From Icerya purchasi (taxonomy: Eukaryota > Arthropoda > Insecta > Hemiptera > Monophlebidae): DNA of 64,000 bases. Where the stretch lies: NCBI GenBank assembly GCA_039619475.1, contig CM077115.1:442526792-442590791 (forward strand), given 5' to 3'. Below, in pieces: positions 57,761 to 64,000 of this stretch. Position numbers and translations under genes: made by a program. The notes below the pieces were generated by a model. The model had not been told where the DNA came from. It made no database searches and saw only the letters and a list, made by a program, of their open reading frames with translations. Numbering within the stretch: the stretch's first letter is position 1; each line of letters starts with the position of its first letter.

Positions 57761-58786
57761 TCTGCTACATGGTTTTTAATTTTAAAAATCCGGTTAATGA
57801 ATAATCAAATAAAATAAGATAAAAAAAATTGTACGAATCGCTGTTGTCGGCAGTAATCTATTACGAGCTGAATTGTGGTGGTTTCCTGGTATCTCTGCGG
57901 TCAACATCTCTGATAGACGCAACGATTAAATTTTCGCATGACATTAACAGCGAAATTTACACTTTTTTCGACTACTTAAGCTGTGTCGCGTAATTCAACT
58001 AACGTAAATAACCGTTGTAACGGTTGGTTGTTTTTCACCGCACACTCTTCGCACCTGCTTATATTCCGACGGATGGCCAATTTTTAACAAACCCGCCCCA
58101 CTCCGGTAAAAAAATCTCGATCAGATCTTCGCCCTGCAATAGTTCTTGGTGAGTTATGCTCTCCCGACTGACCACAGCACTTCTTAAGCATCCTCTAATT
58201 CTCTCTCACGCAGTGTTACCGCTATTTATTTTGTTTCATGTATTTACTTAGTATATAATGCACACATTAAAAAATATTAATATTATTTATGGTCATATGT
58301 GGTTACAGCGCGTGATATGGTAATCACATTGAGGCGGTGTATGCTAAATTGTGGTAAAAAAATGTAAAACACGATAATCCGTATATTATGAAGTTAAATT
58401 TAAATCAACAATTGTACTTGCATGTAATACACAATAAACAACAATAATAACATTGTTACAATGTTTAATTACTCGCACAGTTTAAAAAGTCCTTTAACCA
58501 GATTACGCGAACTTATTTGCTGTCTAATGTGTACATCTTCTAACAAGTAATCGCAGACACATGCATATAGCAGAAGTTACTAAAATGCAAAAATAAAAAT
58601 GGATAGTTATAATTCTAACGAATATGACCAACTCTGTTAAGAAGTATAGCGAAGATTCGATATTTATTAGTACATAAAAATATTTGTTTTCAACGTCGTT
58701 CATCGTTATTATTAATGCCGTTTATTTATTATTATACGCGAGCTACTAGAAAATTAATTAAGTGTTAAATAAAAATTTAATTTTAG

Positions 58787-59959
58787 ATTCAGGATGTCAA
58801 AGATATTAATCCAATTAACACCGTCATCAAGGCAATAAATAACACTTTGAAACAATTAGGGCTAAACATAAATCCTGAGAAAACAAACAGCATTTTAGTA
58901 ACAAGGAAACACAAGAAAGAAAATATAAAAGAAGACATAGGAAGGAAACTGAAACTGGAAGATTCAAATATACTTTTAAATAAGGAAATGAAGTATCTGG
59001 GCATCATATTAGATGAAAACCTCAATTTCACCAGTCACATCAATTACATAGTAGGAAAAATCAAAAAAGTTTACAGCAAAATAACTGCTCTATACAACAA
59101 TACCTTTGGCATTAAATCTACAGACAGAAAAATTATATATTCGGCGCTATTTAGGTCCATAATAGAATATGGCAGCACAATCTACTACCCCAAAATGAAA
59201 AAAAAAGATAAAAAAAAGATTAGAAAAGAGCAAACGGAAAATATTATTAGGAATTATATCTGCATATAGAACGGTATCGTATACTGCAACCAATGTAATT
59301 GCAGGAGTACTACCTATTGACCTACAGATACAGCAAAGCAATGAAATTAAAGCAACAAAATCATCAAGCATTACCGACAAACAAAAAAAAGAAAACATAA
59401 AGGAAATAAAAATTAAATATAACCTCTGGCAAGAGGAGTATAACGCTGAAAAAACAGGAAGAAGAACCTTTAAACTAATTCCAAATATCGAAGAAAGACT
59501 TAAAAATAAGATACTAGAACCTAATTTCTACCTCACTCAATTTTTAACAGGACATGGAAATTTTGGAGAATACCTCAAAAAATATAAAATAACAGACAAA
59601 GACACATGCATAAACTGTAAAAAAGACATAATAGACACTCCGGATCATTCCGTTTTAAGCTGTCCAAACTTCAGTCAAATCAGAATAAAATATAAAATAG
59701 AAGAAATCAATGAGAAATGGTTTACCAACCGGAAAAACACAAAAACAACGGTGGAATATGTAAATGAAATAATGAAAAACAAAGAGAAGTACATTTAAAT
59801 AATAAGGTATTAACGTTAAGTCGCGTACTTAATTAATATAATTGTGATGACCTGCGGAACACTGATAAGCGAATTCAGCAAAAAGTGATTCTCAGGCCAT
59901 ATTACTGCTATTGTAAAATTGTATTTTATAATAAATGAATTAAAAAAAAAAAAAAAAAA
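58787..59959 (+). pseudogene. R1-like LINE, 3' part, almost intact
   Basis: The frame opens at 58787 with IQDVKDINPINTVIKAINNT, then EMKYLGIILDENLNFTSHIN (post-catalytic RT segment). It continues to an A-rich run at 59195-59217, where one base shift moves the frame to LLGIISAYRTVSYTATNVIA (59253 on), TQFLTGHGNFGEYLKKYK, and CINCKKDIIDTPDHSVLSC, the CCHC tail. It stops at TAA 59796-59798. About 140 bp of 3' UTR and a 19-base poly(A) (59941-59959) follow. SAYRTVS and TGHGxFGEYL are typical of the R1 clade. Apart from the one shift it is open over more than 330 codons, so it is a young 5'-truncated insertion. Confidence 0.9.
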
Positions 59960-60234
59960 ACCGATAGAAGACCGACAGTTTCACACCGACGCACGCTTGT
60001 TCGTATTTTAATAATTTTTTAATTATTTAATAAAATAATAAGTAAAAAAAAATTAAATAATTTTCTGAATAATTTTGAATTATATTAGGCAAGATTAAAA
60101 ATATCCTTCCCATTCAGTTCAAAAGAAATATTTTTAGTAATGTATCCGTATGTGTTCATTCATAACGGTTAGTCTAAATAGTCGGAAATCAATTTGTTGC
60201 TAGGCTTTTTTTTTTTAACCCCCGTCATTGTTAA

Positions 60235-61138
60235 CAAGAATGAATCCAGTGGAATTGGGATGGACGCCCCCCAGAGATCTAAAAATCCCCCCCCCCCCAG
60301 AACGTAATACAAGCTGTTTAAGAATGCAGCAATTTAATAGGAAATAAAATTCTTTTTATTCGCTTTATTTACACAGTTGTGTCAAAAATTGCTGCCAAAA
60401 CATTTTGAAATGGTTCAGTTAGTGTCGTATATTTTTAAATTCTAAAATTACGAGATTTATTTTTGAGGGGAAAAATGAACCTTCATAAAATAACAATAAA
60501 AAAAAAGAAAAAAGGTGATCTTTTAAAATTTGACTTTGGCGTTTTTATTCCATGAAAAAACTGATATTGGCTTTTATTGCAAATGTGCGAAAGATATAAA
60601 ATACGGACGAACTGAAAAAAATATCAGCTGTAGTTCGTTTTTTTTATTAGCGTAAATGGGAACTATCTCAATTGTGATAATCACGTGGTATCAATTTCGA
60701 AGTACATTGTATACTTTTACGCTTTTCAAATTTTTCTTCGTGTAACATTTAGACGATTATTCTATAGAGGGCAACGAATTTTCTAGGGTGACCACTCTAG
60801 CTCCGCCAGTGACCACGGCGTATTCGTTTATCATAAAAAGATAATGAACCCGTTAGAATGTTTTTACAATATGACCTTTAATGCTACAATTAGAATTAAT
60901 AATTTTAAAACCAATTGAGAAAACATTGTTGTTTATAATCGGCGTTATTTTACTTCAGAATTTATTGTTCACACTTGTTTCTTCATTACTTTAAATTACA
61001 TAATAAACATCATTTTTTACATATTTGGTTTTATTCAGGAATATCCCAAAAAAAAATTTCCCAGTAAAAATATTTAAAAAATCCCCCCCCCCAGAATATA
61101 AATTTCCCCCCGGGAATAGATTCCTGAATTCATCCCTG
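60235..61138. mobile_element. hAT-like element, 904 bp, perfect 8-bp duplication
   Basis: The left end CAAGAATGAATCCAG and the right end (reversed) CAGGGATGAATTCAG are inverted with three mismatches in 15. The flanks ATTGTTAA at 60227-60234 and 61139-61146 are identical, giving an 8-bp duplication as in hAT. The interior has no transposase. It holds two C-rich blocks with the same surrounding words (AAAAATCCCCCC ... CAGAA at 60283-60302 and 61077-61096), in direct orientation near the two ends, and at 60790-60825 a CTCCGCCAGTG word like family D termini. Confidence 0.85.
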
Positions 61139-62339
61139 ATTGTTAACGTGTGCAATTATTTATATTATACATACATACATATATATATATATATGTGTGT
61201 GTAGGTTTTGATCAATAATTCTTCATTCTTATTGTAATACTATCAGTGAAATATTAAATGCTGGCAGCCGAGAACCCTAGGAAATGTTCGTATTCGATTC
61301 CTTTAATTAATTGAATCGATTTTGCGTGAATAATTATAGATTACATAAAATGTTAAGGATTAAGATGTTCGCGTACAAGTTAAAAATAATAGAATTTCTA
61401 CAAAATGAAAAGGGAGCAATAAACAACATGTTTGAACGACATTGAATGCGTTGGAGTTTTTAGTTTTTATGCTTTTATCAGAAGGGGAATAAAAAAAGAA
61501 AAGTTTATCGATGCGTATAAAATAAGAATCTCATGCGATTTGAATCTCGCAATCGGAGTATATGAGTCAACAAATTGCAGCTGAACCGAAAAAAGACGTT
61601 TTTTATCGCTAATTATGATCCGCCGTTGATGAATGTCACGCTTATCACCATTCTCGTTTTTTTTTAAGTCGATTTTCTATTTTAATTTGATCTTTCCGCG
61701 CGATTTAATTCAAATGTTATAAATATACAGGTTGTTAATGATATGACGCGCTATTAAATATTTACCGTAAGCGAAATTTTACTGTTCCGATAGATAAAAT
61801 GCTAATAAAATCCAGGTATGTTCAATAAGCGAGAAAAATATCATCAAAAGCAAAACTTACGCATATACGTGATAACAACACGTCATCAACACCACCAATT
61901 GTGAGCATCATCGCCAGAGATAATTTTTATAATCCTCTCGTAATTTAAAATTTTTTCTTTCCATTTCTTAATATTCTTCTTCCTTATTTCAAATTTTTCT
62001 CCCTTTTCTACATCCTTTCCGGTACTTTTTCACCATCATTTTTTCCTCCTACAATGATAACTTCTCGCAATTTTCCCTCTCCTCTCATTACATACCCCCC
62101 GTCAATTATGAATGTGTTTTTCATTTATCTCATTTTCTTTAGCCATTCCCTGTTCTCGAATTTTGTAAAAATTCGGAAAATAATTTTAGAGAAAAAGATT
62201 TCATCGCTTTGAAATGTATGGAATATAAGTTTTGCCTTACAAAGGGAGTATTTGGTAAACACCACTCGAACAGCTTAAAGTCCTTCTCACATTCAGATTG
62301 CGGGGGTGATCCCCCTGCGTTTTGATCGTGTTTTATAAA

Positions 62340-63500
62340 TCCTGCATCTGTTTCTTTTTTAATTATTACTCTTCATATACGGTTCCAGGTTTACGTTTTT
62401 CAAACTCAATCGCATCCAAATATTTGTCTCCGCCTTTGTCTTGAAACTCGGATGTCCCCTATTCCCACTGTTTAGTCTACAACAACTCATATTCCCCTTC
62501 TTTTTATTCGACGTTTCTACACTTCGGTTACCGCATTAAACGTTCGCCTATTTCCTCTTTCTCACTTTTTTTCCTTATTCTCTAATCTTATATAATTAAT
62601 ACTCTTTTCCACCAAGAAAACACTAATTCTATCTCTTATGCCTGTAAACACGATTTTCCTTCAATTTTTCCTATTTCCTTCGTGTTCAATTAACTATGTT
62701 TCTTCTCCTGCTCCTTCTAAACCTATTCTGCACCAAGTGGATAGACCGGGATTTTTACAGAATTTAAACTGTCGCTTTTTTAACTACTTTAAAATCTACA
62801 TTGACGACATTAAAATACCGAATGGAGTTAGAGTAACCTTTTTGCCCTTCCTTAAGTTACTCTGAATCTTTTAAACTTCCCTCCTTTTGTTCAATCTGCT
62901 ATACCGAATCTACTGCTAATGTGGATGTGTCCTTCATGCTGGAGGCTATTGGATCTCCTCTTCCTTCCCATTCTACGTAATCCATCTTAAACGTTCCTCT
63001 TAATTCGAGATCTCTTCCTTTCGCATTTAATTCAAATTCATCTCTTACAGGTTCCCGATTACTCTGAAATTGAAGGAAATGAGTTAGTTAACTCATTAGC
63101 TCGATTACTTTCTTCTTTTAACAGGTTTTTCTTATCGTAATTTCATCCACTAATATTACTCTTCCGTCTGCAGCTGCTCATTGCAAACTAATGCTTCGAT
63201 TCTTACTCCGCTTCATTCTCTGACACGGTTTCCGTTTACCTGTCTACCCAACCTTCCTTCCATCTTTATTCTTAGTTTCTTGCGGTGTCTTAATTTCTTT
63301 GCGAGATGCCGTTTGCGCTTTGGCTACAGAGTTTGCTCTACTCACTGATTTTCCGTTTTTCTGTCCTTTACATTTCGTCAACAACCACTTTAGATGTGAT
63401 CCCGGTATTGCATATGTCCATGTTGACGAACGTAAAAGAAATTATTTGCGCATGCATAAACTTCCATGGCAGGGAAAATTCTAAAAGCGATGAAAAAATC
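62340..63500 (+). pseudogene. LINE family A relic, RT to C-terminal region
   Basis: Broken + strand frames read NICLRLCLETRMSPIPTV (62418-62470), homologous to NFCLRLCLGAFKSSPIS at 12.57 kb. RNase H end words EIEGNELVNSLARLLSSF follow at about 63066-63120, then a tail without a clear knuckle. Order and spacing follow the copy at 12.0-13.7 kb, and the strand is again pyrimidine-rich. It has many stops. Confidence 0.65.
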
Positions 63501-63603
63501 AAAAAAGCGAAATATTGTAATAACTGAAACTCTCCAGCCTTAAAAGATTACGATATTAATTTATTTTTCTTTGCTTCAATTTTTGCTAAAAAAAAACTTT
63601 CTT

Positions 63604-63676
63604 TTTATTATTATTTTTATTATTATTATTATTATTTTTATTATTATTATTATTATTTTTATTATTATTATTATTA

Positions 63677-63720
<44 letters not shown>
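63604..63720. repeat. ATT microsatellite, ~110 bp
   Basis: Runs of ATT interrupted by TTTTT at regular positions (AATAATAAAAATAATAAT-type on the minus strand), ending directly at the LINE fragment that starts at 63723. Poly-Ile frames across it are artefacts. Confidence 0.95.
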
Positions 63721-63722
<2 letters not shown>

Positions 63723-64000
63723 GGCTTGATCCACTGGGGAGGGGCAGCAAATTATCTGATACAACCCTTACTTACCTTGCAAAATTCAGTTTTCCGTACA
63801 ATTGGTTATAATGCTACTAATTCAACCAACCCCAAGATATTACCACTAAACCAACTATATCAAGTCCAACTCTCAAATTTTGTATTTAAAAATAAAAATA
63901 AATTCCAAACCGTACTACAAGAAATGCACATTCTGAATCACTTCAGTTACCAAATTTCTTTAAGTACCACACGAGAATACAAGCCATGTATATGGGTTGC
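63723..64000 (+). pseudogene. LINE reverse transcriptase C-terminal fragment, runs off the end
   Basis: The frame is open without a stop for 92 codons: GLIHWGGAANYLIQPLLTLQ, NSVFRTIGYN, NPKILPLNQLYQVQLSNFVF, SLSTTREYKPC. GL-I-x-WGGA ... PL..LQ ... ILPL..LY is the region after the catalytic site in CR1/Jockey-type LINEs, and TTRE at the end corresponds to the usual N-T-R. It has no start Met because it is only the tail, and it begins directly after the ATT microsatellite. Whether a complete 3' end follows lies outside the window. Confidence 0.7.

Larger units (their letters stand above)
55152..64000 (+). other. G6PD: G6PD intron 6 (partial, at least 8.8 kb)
   Basis: It starts GTAAAA at 55152 and no acceptor followed by an ALNERK-like continuation was seen up to the window end. 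It holds a mariner relic (55.75-56.70 kb), an R1-like LINE (58.79-59.96 kb), an hAT-like element (60.24-61.14 kb) and LINE relics from 62.3 kb. TA microsatellites lie at 56708-56737, 57085-57101 and near 61180. The parts at 55.2-55.7, 56.7-58.7 and 61.2-62.3 kb hold no recognised gene. Confidence 0.7.

Noticed and set aside
63576..63764. Poly-Ile frame on the minus strand
   Set aside because: Translation of the ATT microsatellite.
55152..64000. The next G6PD exon (expected to begin with an Ala-Leu-Asn-Glu-Arg-Lys-like segment)
   Set aside because: Scanned all three + frames after AG sites and found no match; taken to lie beyond the window.

Overview
This window is animal nuclear DNA, very AT-rich and dense in mobile elements. 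The mix of Jockey-, R1- and I-type LINEs, mariner, hAT, Helitron and a tRNA-derived SINE, together with a fly-like G6PD protein, points to an insect with a large genome; the order cannot be fixed from the sequence alone. No rRNA, functional tRNA, CRISPR or bacterial-style operon was seen.

One host gene is clearly supported. It is a glucose-6-phosphate dehydrogenase (G6PD/Zw-like) gene on the + strand, with six coding exons at 25271-25368, 37752-37898, 43510-43727, 47879-48037, 52750-52966 and 54968-55151. All splice sites are AG/GT and all phases join without a break, giving about 340 residues. The first coding exon (start codon) and the C-terminal third are not found. Introns are 12.4, 5.6, 4.2, 4.7 and 2.0 kb, and the last runs at least 8.8 kb off the window. 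The protein keeps the catalytic motifs (GASGDLA split by intron 1, [21 protein letters not shown]) but has small losses next to normally fixed residues, so it may be a divergent paralogue.

Everything else is best read as transposon sediment. 0-25 kb holds two adjacent fold-back repeats (2.7-3.35 kb), LINE relics, a nested set at 8-10.8 kb, an RNase-H-type LINE at 12-13.7 kb followed by a SINE, a 1.85-kb element with 9-bp direct repeats (19.0-20.9 kb), a LINE tail on the minus strand (21.8-22.6 kb) and a Jockey-like RT relic (23.4-24.8 kb). Introns 1-3 hold more LINE fragments, an hAT transposase relic, a mariner with unusually long inverted repeats (41.76-42.98 kb) and several MITEs, one hAT-like copy having a perfect 8-bp duplication (45.77-46.29 kb). 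Intron 4 contains a 1.2-kb Helitron with recognisable ends. Intron 5 has a second SINE copy and a 24-bp minisatellite. The 3' side has a second mariner, an R1-like LINE that is nearly intact at its 3' end, a 904-bp hAT-like element with a perfect 8-bp duplication, and two LINE relics reaching the window end.

One LINE family (called family A here) has at least eight pieces on both strands sharing a 3' end block before the poly(A). Family names such as Jockey, R1, hAT and Mutator come from remembered family hallmarks, not from a database search.
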